Shown piece by piece: positions 14,578 through 22,904 of a DNA stretch of 64,000 nucleotides (positions are counted from its first letter, which is position 1; every line of letters begins with the position of its first letter). Both the position numbers and the translations under genes were made by a program. This DNA comes from Cohnella zeiphila. Lineage in GTDB: Bacteria > Bacillota > Bacilli > Paenibacillales > Paenibacillaceae. The stretch is taken from the NCBI RefSeq assembly GCF_014212055.1, contig NZ_JACJVO010000005.1, positions 1 to 64,000 of the forward strand. The letters run 5' to 3'. The notes under the pieces are model-generated. The model saw only the letters and a program-made list of their open reading frames with translations. It had not been told where the DNA came from and ran no database searches.

Positions 14578-15162
14578 ATGAACATTCAAGAGAATCGCGT
14601 TCGTGTGACGGATCTGGGGCCGGCGACGCTGGAAACTTACGAAGAGACGAGAAGAGAACTGCTGCGGGCCGCGGACCGGCTGACGCGCCGGATCCGGCAG
14701 ATGGAGCCGGTGCGGACGATGGAGGAGATGAACGAGCTGCTGGAGGCGGATCGCGAGCGGAAGCTGCTCATGGAGATGATCTCGAGCTGCTCTTATATCA
14801 TCGAATGGCTGGCCACCGGGCGGCGGCCCGGCAACCGGAGAGGCATCGAGCGCCGGGCCTCCTATCAGAGAGAGATTCCGACCGATCCGGCCCGCCTTCC
14901 GACGGCGGTATGGTTCGACCAAGAAGACGAACAAGAGGCGGGCGACGCGGAGATGAAGCATTTTCGATTGGAAGCGGCGCTTCGCGGTCTGACCGCCAGG
15001 GAGCGGGACTGTTACGTGCTTGCTCATGGGCAAGGCTGCTCTTTCTCCGAGATCGCGGGCATGCTGCATGTCAGCAAGTCCAGCGTCGGCACGTACATGG
15101 CACGGGCCCAGCGCAAAATCTCCCACAATATCGGACATGTCGTCATCATGCGGGTCGGCTGA
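14578..15162 (+). CDS. xpf: Xpf-like phage sigma factor
   Basis: The 194-residue protein has a helical N-terminal half and a sigma-70 region 4 helix-turn-helix at the C-terminus (LTARERDCYVLAHGQGCSFS, then EIAGMLHVSKSSVGTYMARA). In PBSX, Xpf is the positive control factor that drives the late operon. ATG 14578 is preceded by AAAGGAG. The gene is divergent from xre and under the operator-filled promoter at 14427-14456. It is expected to switch on the tail genes that follow. No consensus promoter is visible in the short stretch before them, which fits use of a dedicated sigma factor. Confidence 0.82.
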   Translation: MNIQENRVRVTDLGPATLETYEETRRELLRAADRLTRRIRQMEPVRTMEEMNELLEADRERKLLMEMISSCSYIIEWLATGRRPGNRRGIERRASYQREIPTDPARLPTAVWFDQEDEQEAGDAEMKHFRLEAALRGLTARERDCYVLAHGQGCSFSEIAGMLHVSKSSVGTYMARAQRKISHNIGHVVIMRVG

Positions 15163-15243
15163 TGTCGCACGGCTGCCACCTAATGGATGAGACGACCGAT
15201 AGCGGTCCGATCGAATCCGGCAACAACGGGAGGTCAAACGCAC

Positions 15244-15300
15244 ATGGCGCGGAAGGAAGTGACAATCCATGCGGGACGGAATCCGCCGGCGGCTCGTTGA
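15244..15300 (+). CDS. Possible 18-residue leader peptide of the tail operon
   Basis: ATG 15244 has a strong GGGAGGT nine bases upstream and encodes an 18-residue basic peptide beginning MARKEVTIHAGR before TGA at 15298. It overlaps the start of the tail terminator gene in another frame. The good ribosome site and overlap suggest translational coupling. It may instead be chance. Confidence 0.3.
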   Translation: MARKEVTIHAGRNPPAAR

Positions 15301-16135
15301 CGCCATTCCCGGCATCGGCGGCAGGGTGCTGGAATCGCACGACGACGGCACGGCGACGGACAAGCCTTATCTGGTACTGATCCAGGGGGAGGACGAAGGC
15401 TTGAACGGGTGGGCGGGCTTCGGAAGGATTTTCGAAGTGTGGCCGTACCAATCGGTGGCGTCGGGGTTCGCCTCGGTCGACCAGCTTGGCGAGGCGGTCG
15501 TGCAGGCGCTGGACGGGCATACGCTGACCGACGATGCGACGGGCGAAGTGTTCACCTGCCGGTATCACGGCACGGTCGGTTCCGACCGGACCGACGAAGA
15601 GCGGGACGCGCTGACGAGGGGGCTCCGCTTCCTGGTGGCGGCGGTCGATCCCGCGGAGCAGACGGACGCGGCGTCGGCGGACGAGTGGCTGGAAGCGCTG
15701 GCCGTCTGGACGCAAGCGGCGCTGGGCACCGACCCGGACTGGAGCGTCTACTGCGGCAAATGGCCGCAGGATTACCGGCTTCCCGCCGTTCTGTGGCGGG
15801 TGTCGGCGATGGAGACGGCGGACGGGAACGCGGCTTCGGTCCGGGTGCGCAAAATGGTGTTCGGGCATGTGCTCGGGCGGACGCCGAACGAGCAAATGAA
15901 CGCGGCGGCGCAGATTGCCGAGCGTCTCAAGCAGGACGCCAAGATCGCGCTGAACGCGGAGAACCGTCAGTACGTCACCGTGCGGGAATGCGCGGTTATG
16001 GCCGAGGCCGACGCGTTGAGGACCGGCCAACTCATGGTCACGCTGACCCGCCGGACGGTGCGCCCGGAAGCTGTATCGTCGGGAGAAGCGCCGCTGATGA
16101 AAGAAGTCGTCTACCACCAAACGATGGGGGGATAA
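15269..16135 (+). CDS. Tail terminator/completion protein, two-domain
   Basis: This 288-residue protein is placed where xkdI-xkdJ lie in PBSX. The first part (1-125) resembles DUF3168-type tail terminators (RRRLVDAIPGIGGRV, then a beta-rich body with RIFEVWPYQS and a QALDGHTLTD stretch). The second part (about 135-270) resembles XkdJ-like tail terminators, with DWSVYCGKWPQDYRLPAVLW and a C-terminal beta segment. The product would cap the sheath and tube at the end distal from the baseplate. The two-domain build looks like a fusion. No terminase, portal or capsid gene precedes it. Start ATG 15269 has GGAAG upstream, somewhat weak. Confidence 0.65.
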   Translation: MRDGIRRRLVDAIPGIGGRVLESHDDGTATDKPYLVLIQGEDEGLNGWAGFGRIFEVWPYQSVASGFASVDQLGEAVVQALDGHTLTDDATGEVFTCRYHGTVGSDRTDEERDALTRGLRFLVAAVDPAEQTDAASADEWLEALAVWTQAALGTDPDWSVYCGKWPQDYRLPAVLWRVSAMETADGNAASVRVRKMVFGHVLGRTPNEQMNAAAQIAERLKQDAKIALNAENRQYVTVRECAVMAEADALRTGQLMVTLTRRTVRPEAVSSGEAPLMKEVVYHQTMGG

Positions 16136-16138
16136 ACA

Positions 16139-16483
16139 TTGGCAATCCGAAGAAAAAAGGCGGCTGCGGAGGCGCAGCCGGTGGAGAGCGCGGCTGCTGC
16201 GCCGGAGCAGACGACGGTTGCACCCGAGCAAGCGCCTGGCGTATCCGCGCAGGAAGCGGCAGCAGCCGTCGGGGGTGGACAGACTTCGGCGAATGAAAAC
16301 GGTCCGGCGAATGCCGCCGTCGTCCGATATGAGGCGGACGAGCTCATTCGGCAGGCGAGAGAGCTGTTCGGCGTCTCTCCGATCGCGGCCGTCGGGGCTT
16401 TCGCCGATCGCGGCTTCGCGCCGCTCACCGTTGAGCAGGCCCGGCAATCCATCCAACAATTCATGAACAGGAAGGTGAACTGA
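16139..16483 (+). CDS. YqzN/YkzM domain protein
   Basis: The 114-residue protein has an Ala/Pro/Glu-rich N-terminus (1-55) and a C-terminal YqzN/YkzM-type domain that starts RYEADELIRQARELFGVSP and ends QQFMNRKV. In the Bacillus PBSX and skin elements this small protein lies directly before the sheath gene, as here. Its function is not known. Start is TTG 16139 with a GGGGGGA ribosome site that overlaps the end of the previous gene. Confidence 0.75.
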   Translation: MAIRRKKAAAEAQPVESAAAAPEQTTVAPEQAPGVSAQEAAAAVGGGQTSANENGPANAAVVRYEADELIRQARELFGVSPIAAVGAFADRGFAPLTVEQARQSIQQFMNRKVN

Positions 16484-16485
16484 TT

Positions 16486-17937
16486 ATGGCAGGAGGCAAT
16501 TGGAGCACGACGGACATGCCGGTTCTTCCCGGCTTTTACCTGGCGTTTCGTTCCGCCGCGGCGGCGGCGATCGTACCGGGAGCGCGAGGCGTGGTGGCCG
16601 TTCCGGTGCGGGCGCACTGGGGCCCGGTCGGGCAGTTCGTGGAGCTGACGAGCGAGGGACAGATCGCGGAGACGTTCTCGGACGTGGAGACGGGCGGCGC
16701 CACCGCGTATACGACGGCGCGCCTCGCGCTGCTGGGCGGAGCGAGCAAGGTGCTGGCGTACCGTCTGTCCGACGGTACGGACGCGGCGGCGTCGCTGACG
16801 CTTGCGGACACGACGGCCGATACGCCGGTCGGCGTGCTGAAGCTGGCCGGCAAAATGACCGGCGAGCGCGGCAACGGCTTCAAGGTGACCGTTCAAGCGA
16901 ACGCAGCCGATTCGGCGCAGACGGATATCAAGCTGTACGAGGGAACGACGCTTCTTCGCACGTTCACCTTCGCGTCCGGCACCGTTCAGGCGGCGGCCGA
17001 CGCGATTAACGGGGACGCGGCGAACAAGTGGATCGTCTCAACGAAGCTCAGCGACGGCAACGGCTCGCTCGCGGCGGTCGCTTCGGCGGCTCTGACCGGC
17101 GGTTTTTCCGGAATCGAGAGCGTGGACAACGGGGACTACGTGGCGGCGTTCGACGCGTTCGAGACGCAGGAGTTCAACGCGTTTGCGCTGGATGGCGTGA
17201 CCGATCCGGCCTTGAACGCCAGCGCGCTGGCGTGGATCTCGCGGATCCGCTCGGAAGGCAAGGGCGTCATCGCCGTTCTCGGCGGTTCGTCCGCGGACGA
17301 CAAGGCGGCCGACGCCGTCTCCAAAGCGGCGGCGCGCAGCGCCGGCTTCAACAGCGAAGGCGTCGTCAACGTCGGCGTCGGCGCGAAGCTGGGCGACGTC
17401 GAATACAGCTCGGCGCAGCTGTCCGCCTACGTCGCGGGCCTGATCGCCGGCCAAGCCTTGAGCGAATCGACGACGTACGCCCCGGCTCCGTTCGCCGACG
17501 TCACGCGCCGATGGACGCGCAGCGAGCAGGAGCAGGCGGTTCGCGGCGGCGTGTTCCTTTTCGTCCATGACGGCCGTCAGGTCAAGGCGCTGCGCGGGGT
17601 GAACACCCTGGTCTCGCTCGGCCAGAACCAGAACTCCGCCTGGAAAAAGATCCGCACGATCCGCGTCATGGACGCCATCAACGCCGACCTGCAGCGGACG
17701 GCGGAGGACAGCTACATCGGCAAGGTGAACAACACCGCCGAAGGCCGGCTCGCGCTCATCGGCGCCTGCAAGCAGTATTTGCAGACGCTGGCCCAATCCG
17801 GCGTCATCGAGGCGGACGGCTTCGACGTGGCCGAGGATACGAGCATCGTCGCGGAGCCGGATCAAGTGTTCCTCAAGTGGCAGGCTCGTCTCACCGACGT
17901 CGTGGAGCAAATTTTCGGCACGTTTATCGTGCAATAA
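16486..17937 (+). CDS. xkdK: Contractile tail sheath protein (XkdK-like)
   Basis: The 483-residue protein is the sheath subunit that surrounds the tube and contracts. It shows the PBSX XkdK layout: N-terminal PGFYLAFRSAAAAA, a Gly-rich insertion domain, and a conserved C-terminal sheath core with TRRWTRSEQEQAVRGG, KALRGVNTLVSLGQ and DLQRTAEDSYIGKVNNTAEG. The last strand (IFGTFIVQ) ends like other sheaths. It follows the YkzM-type gene by two bases. Its presence defines the particle as contractile (myovirus or R-type). Confidence 0.93.
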   Translation: MAGGNWSTTDMPVLPGFYLAFRSAAAAAIVPGARGVVAVPVRAHWGPVGQFVELTSEGQIAETFSDVETGGATAYTTARLALLGGASKVLAYRLSDGTDAAASLTLADTTADTPVGVLKLAGKMTGERGNGFKVTVQANAADSAQTDIKLYEGTTLLRTFTFASGTVQAAADAINGDAANKWIVSTKLSDGNGSLAAVASAALTGGFSGIESVDNGDYVAAFDAFETQEFNAFALDGVTDPALNASALAWISRIRSEGKGVIAVLGGSSADDKAADAVSKAAARSAGFNSEGVVNVGVGAKLGDVEYSSAQLSAYVAGLIAGQALSESTTYAPAPFADVTRRWTRSEQEQAVRGGVFLFVHDGRQVKALRGVNTLVSLGQNQNSAWKKIRTIRVMDAINADLQRTAEDSYIGKVNNTAEGRLALIGACKQYLQTLAQSGVIEADGFDVAEDTSIVAEPDQVFLKWQARLTDVVEQIFGTFIVQ

Positions 17938-17952
17938 GGGGGATAACGGAAC

Positions 17953-18360
17953 ATGATGGATCCGACCAGAGCCATTCTCGGCACGTATGGGCAAGTGTTT
18001 ATCGACGGCGTGTGGCAGACGAACATCAACCACCTGGAAGCTTCGGTCGAGGTGGAGAAACGCGAGCTGAAGCTGGCGGGCTCGGAGTGGACCGTTCACA
18101 AGCTCGGCGCCAAAAAGGGCACCGGCACGATGAGCGGCTACAAGGTGACGAGCGACATGATCCGGCGCGGCTTCGCCAAGTTCGACGTCATCAACAAGCT
18201 GGACGATCCGGAAGCGTACGGGTTCGAGCGAATCCGCCTGGTGGGCTGTGTAGCGGACAAGCTCCAGCTCGCCAACTGGACGGCCGGCGAGGAAGTCGCC
18301 GAAGAGACGGCGTTCACGTTCGAGGGCTACGAGCTTCTCGACCCGATCTCGGCTAGCTGA
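17953..18360 (+). CDS. xkdM: Tail tube protein (XkdM-like)
   Basis: This 135-residue protein matches the PBSX XkdM/DUF2001 tube family: GTYGQVFIDGVWQTNINHLE, EKRELKLAGSEWTVHK, the GTGTMSGYKVTS hairpin and a beta C-terminus. Subunits stack as hexamers to form the inner tube. ATG 17953 or the next codon could be the start; GGGGGATAACGGA lies upstream. Confidence 0.92.
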   Translation: MMDPTRAILGTYGQVFIDGVWQTNINHLEASVEVEKRELKLAGSEWTVHKLGAKKGTGTMSGYKVTSDMIRRGFAKFDVINKLDDPEAYGFERIRLVGCVADKLQLANWTAGEEVAEETAFTFEGYELLDPISAS

Positions 18361-18675
18361 TTGTTGTCGGGGGCGTGACCGGCGGCCTCTGCCGAATGCC
18401 GGCTTCCACCGCCCTCCCGCCTCGAGCGCTAACGAAACCACACGCTCTTATCCGGCGAAAAAGAGTGCGGATGGCGCTCTAACGAAACGTAGAAGGCTTA
18501 TTTGCTATTTTCGAATGGCAATTGGGAGTTATCGGCTCGAATAAGCTTTCCTCGTTTCGTTACGTTTGATCGAGCCTCGATTTTGCCGGCATAGCGTCGC
18601 TGAGTTTCGTTAGAGTCTGCCAGGGGGGACGGACAAGCCGTTCCCCTATCATTTTCAAAAGAGGAGGCTACCATC
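18361..18675. other. Gene-free structured stretch inside the tail operon
   Basis: These 315 bp separate tube from chaperone. CTAACGAAAC occurs at 18429 and 18479 and, inverted as GTTTCGTTA, near 18555 and 18604. The inner pair forms a 23-bp imperfect inverted repeat. No coding frame is convincing. The ribosome site for the next gene (GAGGAGG) is at its right end. Confidence 0.6.
18480..18562. repeat. Imperfect 23-bp inverted repeat
   Basis: The arm at 18480-18502 (TAACGAAACGTAGAAGG...) pairs with the arm at 18540-18562 (...TTTCCTCGTTTCGTTA) with about three mismatches. The loop contains GGCAATTGGGAGTTATCGG. As RNA it would make a large hairpin. It lacks a T-run, so it is not a simple terminator. 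Confidence 0.7.
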
Positions 18676-19080
18676 ATGTCGTTCGAAGAATTGAGCGAAG
18701 AGCAGGTGCTGCAGCGGCTGCTGGATGCGGATACGGTGCCGGAGAAGTCGGTGCTGCTGGAGCGGCTCGGCGTTCCCGTACGGGTGCGGGGGCTGACCGG
18801 CAAGCAGGTGTTCAGCATCCGCGAGCGTTGCACCGAGCGCAAGGAGAAGCGCGGCCAGACGATCGAGCGGCTTGACGAAGAGCTGTTCAACGTCTCGCTG
18901 ATCGCCGCTTCCACGGTGTCCCCGAACTGGGGGGATTCCAAGCTGCTGTCCAAGTTCTCCGCCAGCAGCGCGGAGGAAGTGATCAAGCGCATCCTGCTGG
19001 CCGGCGAGCTGTCGGCTCTCGGCGACGTCGTGCTCGACCTGTCCGGCTTCAACACGGAGCTTGAAGACGTAAAAAACTGA
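18676..19080 (+). CDS. xkdN: Tail assembly chaperone, short form (XkdN-like)
   Basis: The 134-residue protein fits the XkdN tail assembly chaperone group: charged helices with VPEKSVLLERLGVPVRVRGL, then RTTKQ-like GLTGKQVFSIRERC and a C-terminal helix. Chaperones of this kind coat the tape measure during tail assembly and come in a short and a frameshifted long form, like lambda G and G-T. The slippery heptamer A AAA AAC is at 19071-19077, right before the TGA. GAGGAGG precedes the ATG. Confidence 0.85.
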   Translation: MSFEELSEEQVLQRLLDADTVPEKSVLLERLGVPVRVRGLTGKQVFSIRERCTERKEKRGQTIERLDEELFNVSLIAASTVSPNWGDSKLLSKFSASSAEEVIKRILLAGELSALGDVVLDLSGFNTELEDVKN

Positions 19081-19247
19081 TTCGCACCGGGGCGCTGGCC
19101 GGAATGCTCCACGCCATCTGGACGCGGCACCATCTGCGCCCCGGCGAATATTGGCGGCTGCCGCGCGGCGAGCAGCTGTTCCTGATGGCCAGCATGGAAC
19201 TCGAGCTGGAGGCGGAAGAGGCGGCCTCCCAGAGGAAAGGAGGTTGA
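18676..19247 (+). CDS. Tail assembly chaperone, -1 frameshifted long form
   Basis: Reading slips one base back on A AAA AAC (19071-19077; zero-frame codons AAA AAC) and continues at CTG 19077, adding 56 residues: LIRTGALAGMLHAIWTRHHL, then a Trp/Arg-rich part and an acidic end (ELELEAEEAASQRKGG), with TGA at 19245-19247. The extension has no start or ribosome site of its own and stops five bases before the tape-measure start. The position between chaperone and tape measure is the usual one for a G-T type fusion. The product would be about 190 residues. Confidence 0.75.
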
Positions 19248-19251
19248 AGAC

Positions 19252-20889
19252 ATGTCCGCGGAAAACATCGCGAGCGTGGATCTGGTCATCGACGCCGACG
19301 GTCTGCGTCGCACCGGGCAGGCCCTCCGCTCATTGGAGAAGTATATGGAGCAGCTTCGCAAACGGGCCGAGCTGCTCTCCCGCGTCCGTATCACGCCGAT
19401 CGTTCGGCTGAACGACTGCCTTTGTGGGCCGATCCGGCAAATCCGGCTGAAGCTGACGGAGCTGACGAAGCAAGCGTGGGTCGTTCCGATCCGCGCCAAA
19501 TTCGTGCTGGATGCTAGGCTTCTGGAGCGGCTCAAGGCTTCGATTAAATTAAACGTCTCGCTAAACATAAAAGCTGATGCCCTGGTACGAGTGATGACAC
19601 AGGTCGATACGAAGACTAGTGACAGCAAAGGTAAGGAAGACAAGGATAAAAAGCCGATCTGGAAGGATCAGCTTGATAAATTAGGTTCGGACATTGCGGA
19701 TACTTATAGAAAACGGCTAGCTAAAGTGGCCACCGATTTCGGGGATTCGATTCTCACAAAGTTATCAGGAGTAAAAGCTTTTAGCCCGTTAAAATTTCTA
19801 CTCCCCAAAAAAGAAGTTTATGATGTGCGTGTCACTAACATGGGCGAGCTCTTAGGGAGTAACCTCGGTAACCTTTTAACCGGAGAACCGGGAAAAAATG
19901 GCGCACCCGGTAAGGACGGCACATCCGGAAAACTCGATTCAGGCCGGGACGCCGGCTCATTGCCGACAGAAGAAAAGGCCAAGCCTCGCGGAATCAAGAG
20001 ATTGTTCAGCCGTGGGAAAGGACTGTTCGCTTCATTAGGCAAAAAAGTTTTTCGGGGTGGACGAGGCAAAATCGGTACTGTAACCGCTCTTGCGGGGGCC
20101 GGGTTGGAACAAGCCATGGAAAAGGCAGGGCCTGCCGCACTCGACCTATCCTTCGCGAAAACCTCCAAAACAGCAGACCTTATGCAAAAGTCGGGCGGGT
20201 TTAAAAGTTGGATAAAAGGCGGGGCCAACAGACTGCTGTCTCTGGGGAAAAAGATGTTATCCGGAGGGGCAGCCAAAGTAAATGCCGAGGAAGCCGGAGA
20301 GGGGATTCCGGAACTTAGTCAAACAGCGGAAACTGTAGCCCGCAAATCGCCGCTTCGATCCATTGCCGGTCGAATTTTGAAAACATCAGGTAAATTGATC
20401 ACCCCATTATCCATTGGAATGAGCGTGGCCGATATCGCCACAGCCAAACCGGGCAAGGAGCGCAACAAGGCGATCGGCAGCGCGATCGGAGGCAATGTGG
20501 GAGCGGCGGCGCTCGGCGCTCTCGGAACGTTAATCGCGCCCGGTGTCGGAACGGCCCTCGGAGCCACGGTCGGCGGCATCGCGGGAGACTGGCTCGGAGG
20601 CCAGATCGGAGGAGCGATCGGCAGCCTCAAGAAGTTCAACCCTTTCAAAAAGAAGAAAAAAGCGCCCGAAACGACGCCCACGCCGACCGATTCTTTTGCC
20701 GCCAAATCGGCCGAGAGTTTTACCGCTGCCAAAACGCAAGTCAACGCCTCCACCAACCTCAACGTCCAGATCCCGGCTGGAGCCGTGCAGCTGTCGATGC
20801 AGCAGAAGCTCGACTACGACGCGATCGCGAACGAGATCGGCGTCCGGATGGCGGCATCCATCAAGCAGACGGTCGAGAATCGAGTTTGA
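19252..20889 (+). CDS. Short tail tape-measure-like protein (XkdO position)
   Basis: The 545-residue protein sits where tape measures always lie, after the frameshifted chaperone. It has a helical, basic N-terminal part (1-175), a collagen-like Gly-X-Y tract (GEPGKNGAPGKDGTSGK, about 211-227), a Lys-rich central part, a hydrophobic Gly/Ala-rich segment (about 395-465, with GSAIGGNVGAAALGALGTLI) and a C-terminal domain. PBSX XkdO is far longer (about 1300), so the tail should be short. Bases from about 19540 to 20420 look lower in GC than both ends, which suggests recombination. AAAGGAGG precedes the ATG. Confidence 0.75.
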   Translation: MSAENIASVDLVIDADGLRRTGQALRSLEKYMEQLRKRAELLSRVRITPIVRLNDCLCGPIRQIRLKLTELTKQAWVVPIRAKFVLDARLLERLKASIKLNVSLNIKADALVRVMTQVDTKTSDSKGKEDKDKKPIWKDQLDKLGSDIADTYRKRLAKVATDFGDSILTKLSGVKAFSPLKFLLPKKEVYDVRVTNMGELLGSNLGNLLTGEPGKNGAPGKDGTSGKLDSGRDAGSLPTEEKAKPRGIKRLFSRGKGLFASLGKKVFRGGRGKIGTVTALAGAGLEQAMEKAGPAALDLSFAKTSKTADLMQKSGGFKSWIKGGANRLLSLGKKMLSGGAAKVNAEEAGEGIPELSQTAETVARKSPLRSIAGRILKTSGKLITPLSIGMSVADIATAKPGKERNKAIGSAIGGNVGAAALGALGTLIAPGVGTALGATVGGIAGDWLGGQIGGAIGSLKKFNPFKKKKKAPETTPTPTDSFAAKSAESFTAAKTQVNASTNLNVQIPAGAVQLSMQQKLDYDAIANEIGVRMAASIKQTVENRV

Positions 20890-20930
20890 TCATAGATAAG
20901 CAGAACCCCATCGGAAAGGGGGATACGCAA

Positions 20931-21560
20931 TTGGATATTTACCTCGTCGAAGCGAGCGGGGAGAAGTTCCAGCTCCCGGTCAACCCCGAAGAGATTCGGA
21001 TCAGCCGGGAAAAGCAATACGAGACCGTCAACATTCTCGCGCTCGGCGAGATCGACGTGGCGCAGCAGGAGAAGGTGAAGGAGATCTCGTTCTCCTCCTT
21101 TTTCCCGAAGGTGGCCGACCTCCGCTACTGCCGCTACGCCGACGTTCTCGATCCGCAAGAGGCGATGAACCGGCTGACCTCGATGATGAACGCCAAGCAA
21201 CCCGTGCGCCTCATCATTACGGAGACGGCGGTCAATGTGCTCGTGTACGTGTCGGCTCATGCGTCGACTTTCTCGGGCGGGGAACCGGGGGACGTCTTCT
21301 ACGACGCGACGTTCCGCACCTGGCGGGAGATGAAGGTTCGGCAGGCGCCGGGCTCCGCGGCGGCGGCCGCGGCGGCGCGGCCGGATACGAAGCCGGTCCC
21401 GAAGGTGTACACGGTGAAGGCGGGCGATACGCTGTCGGCCATCGCCAAGCGGGAGCTGGGCAGCAGTTCGTCGTGGAAGGCGATTTATGACAAAAACAAA
21501 GCGCTGATCGGAAGCGACGCGAACAAGATCGTGCCGGGACAGAAGCTGGTGATGCCATGA
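20931..21560 (+). CDS. xkdP: LysM-containing baseplate protein (XkdP-like)
   Basis: The 209-residue protein has an XkdP/YqbP-type N-terminal domain (about 1-140) and a C-terminal LysM domain (VYTVKAGDTLSAIAKRELG ... IVPGQKLVMP, about 163-209), joined by an Ala-rich linker. It links tube and baseplate hub, and the LysM may bind peptidoglycan. TTG 20931 is chosen over the upstream TTG at 20886 because GGGGGATA stands in front of it. Its stop overlaps the next start. Confidence 0.85.
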   Translation: MDIYLVEASGEKFQLPVNPEEIRISREKQYETVNILALGEIDVAQQEKVKEISFSSFFPKVADLRYCRYADVLDPQEAMNRLTSMMNAKQPVRLIITETAVNVLVYVSAHASTFSGGEPGDVFYDATFRTWREMKVRQAPGSAAAAAAARPDTKPVPKVYTVKAGDTLSAIAKRELGSSSSWKAIYDKNKALIGSDANKIVPGQKLVMP

Positions 21561-22522
21561 GCGACTACGAGGTGGTGCTGGCCGACCGCTATTATTTACG
21601 CGAGCTGGTCGAAGAGATCACGCTGGAAGACTCGCTGGAGGAGATCGCCTACCGGGCGACGATCGCGCTGACCGTCACGCCGGACCTGCCGGCCATCGCG
21701 CCGGGCCAGACGATCCGCATCTCGGGCGTTCCGTTCGGGGGGACGGGCATGTCCCCGCTGCTCAATCCGGGCCTCGTCTGGGAATGCTCCAGCTCGAACG
21801 CCGGAACGAAGCATCTGAGCCTGACCGTATACGATCCGACGATCTATTTGGCCAAATCCGAGGACGAACGGCTGATGCCCGCCGGACAGACGGCCGCGCA
21901 GCGGCTGAAGCTGTACGCCAAGGAGTGGAGCATCGCGCTGGGCGACATTCAGGACACCCGCATCTCGCTCGCCCGGAACATCAAGCGGAGTCAGTCGATC
22001 TTTTCCATGCTGCAGGAGGATTTGCGAGAGACGGTGGACAAGGGCGGCGATCTGTTCCGGCCCCGGATGACGCCCGGCGGGCTGGATTTGGTGAAGCTGG
22101 GGAGCAACGGGACCGTGTGGGAGCTGGAATGGCTGGAGGAAGTGACCCAGCTTCGCACGCTGGAGGGCGCCGTAACGCAGGTCAAGGTGCTCGGAAGCGG
22201 AAGCGACGAGAAGCTGTCTCCGGTGCTGGCGCTCGTCAAAGGCGAGACCGCCAAATACGGCACGCTGCAAAAAGTCATCCAAGACTGCAAGATCGAGACG
22301 GTCGACGAGGCCAAGAAAGCGGCGAAAAACGCGCTGCTGGGCATGCAAGAGACGTTTTCGGCGACGGCTCCCGACATCAACACGATCCGCGCCGGCGACA
22401 AGGTCCGGCTGAACGGGCTGGATCTGATCGTCACGCATGTGGTTCATCGCCTCGGCACGCCGGGGCATATGGAGCTGGAGCTGGCCGCCGAGGAGAAAGT
22501 AAGGAGGGACTTCTGTGTCTGA
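21557..22522 (+). CDS. xkdQ: Baseplate hub protein (XkdQ/YqbQ-like)
   Basis: The 321-residue protein matches the XkdQ family, a hub component comparable to T4 gp27. Signs are YLRELVEEITLEDSLEEIAY near the N-terminus, the ASGQTAAQRLKLYAKEW-like part, and the C-terminal DINTIRAGDKVRLNGLDLIV strand set. ATGA overlap with xkdP shows coupling. Confidence 0.88.
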   Translation: MSDYEVVLADRYYLRELVEEITLEDSLEEIAYRATIALTVTPDLPAIAPGQTIRISGVPFGGTGMSPLLNPGLVWECSSSNAGTKHLSLTVYDPTIYLAKSEDERLMPAGQTAAQRLKLYAKEWSIALGDIQDTRISLARNIKRSQSIFSMLQEDLRETVDKGGDLFRPRMTPGGLDLVKLGSNGTVWELEWLEEVTQLRTLEGAVTQVKVLGSGSDEKLSPVLALVKGETAKYGTLQKVIQDCKIETVDEAKKAAKNALLGMQETFSATAPDINTIRAGDKVRLNGLDLIVTHVVHRLGTPGHMELELAAEEKVRRDFCV

Positions 22523-22904
22523 TCCGTTCAAAAAGCTGGTGTCCACGCTGGAGGGACGCTTTAGCGGCATCGCGTCGCAGGCGGTCTCCGGTCTGCCGGC
22601 CGAGCTGGGCACGATTACGGAAGCGGGGCTGAAGCTGGATTCGTTCAAATACGAGATTCCGGATTACGGGCTGGCCGAATGGCTGGTGAAGCTTCATTTG
22701 CCGGCTTTTTCGCTGGCCGGCACGCTTACCGTGTCCGGTTCCTCCGCGCAGGAGGCCCGGTTCGATCTGCCCGAGACCGAGATCGATGAAGTGAAGGTGG
22801 ACTGGCAAGCCGGCGTTCGCCCGGGCGACCGGGTGCTGGCGATTCCGGTCAACGACGGCAACCATGCCGTCGTTGTATGCAAGGTGGTGGGCGCGGATGG
22901 CTAA
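22515..22904 (+). CDS. xkdR: DUF2577/XkdR-like baseplate protein
   Basis: This 129-residue protein lies in the XkdR position. It starts with GTG 22515 (AGGAGGGA upstream), overlaps xkdQ by eight bases, and has an OB-like beta domain: DYGLAEWLVKLHLP, then LPETEIDEVKVDWQAGVRPG and a C-terminal GDRVLAIPVNDGNHAVVVCK. It would be a small spike or hub part. Confidence 0.8.
   Translation: MSDPFKKLVSTLEGRFSGIASQAVSGLPAELGTITEAGLKLDSFKYEIPDYGLAEWLVKLHLPAFSLAGTLTVSGSSAQEARFDLPETEIDEVKVDWQAGVRPGDRVLAIPVNDGNHAVVVCKVVGADG

Noticed and set aside
15162..15380. 72-codon frame starting at the xpf-like stop (TGATG)
   Set aside because: Its product is low in complexity, lacks a ribosome site, and overlaps the tail terminator gene over 100 bases in another frame.
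20886..20930. Upstream TTG start for the XkdP-like gene
   Set aside because: The second TTG at 20931 has a clear GGGGGATA ribosome site at proper distance, while the first lacks one.
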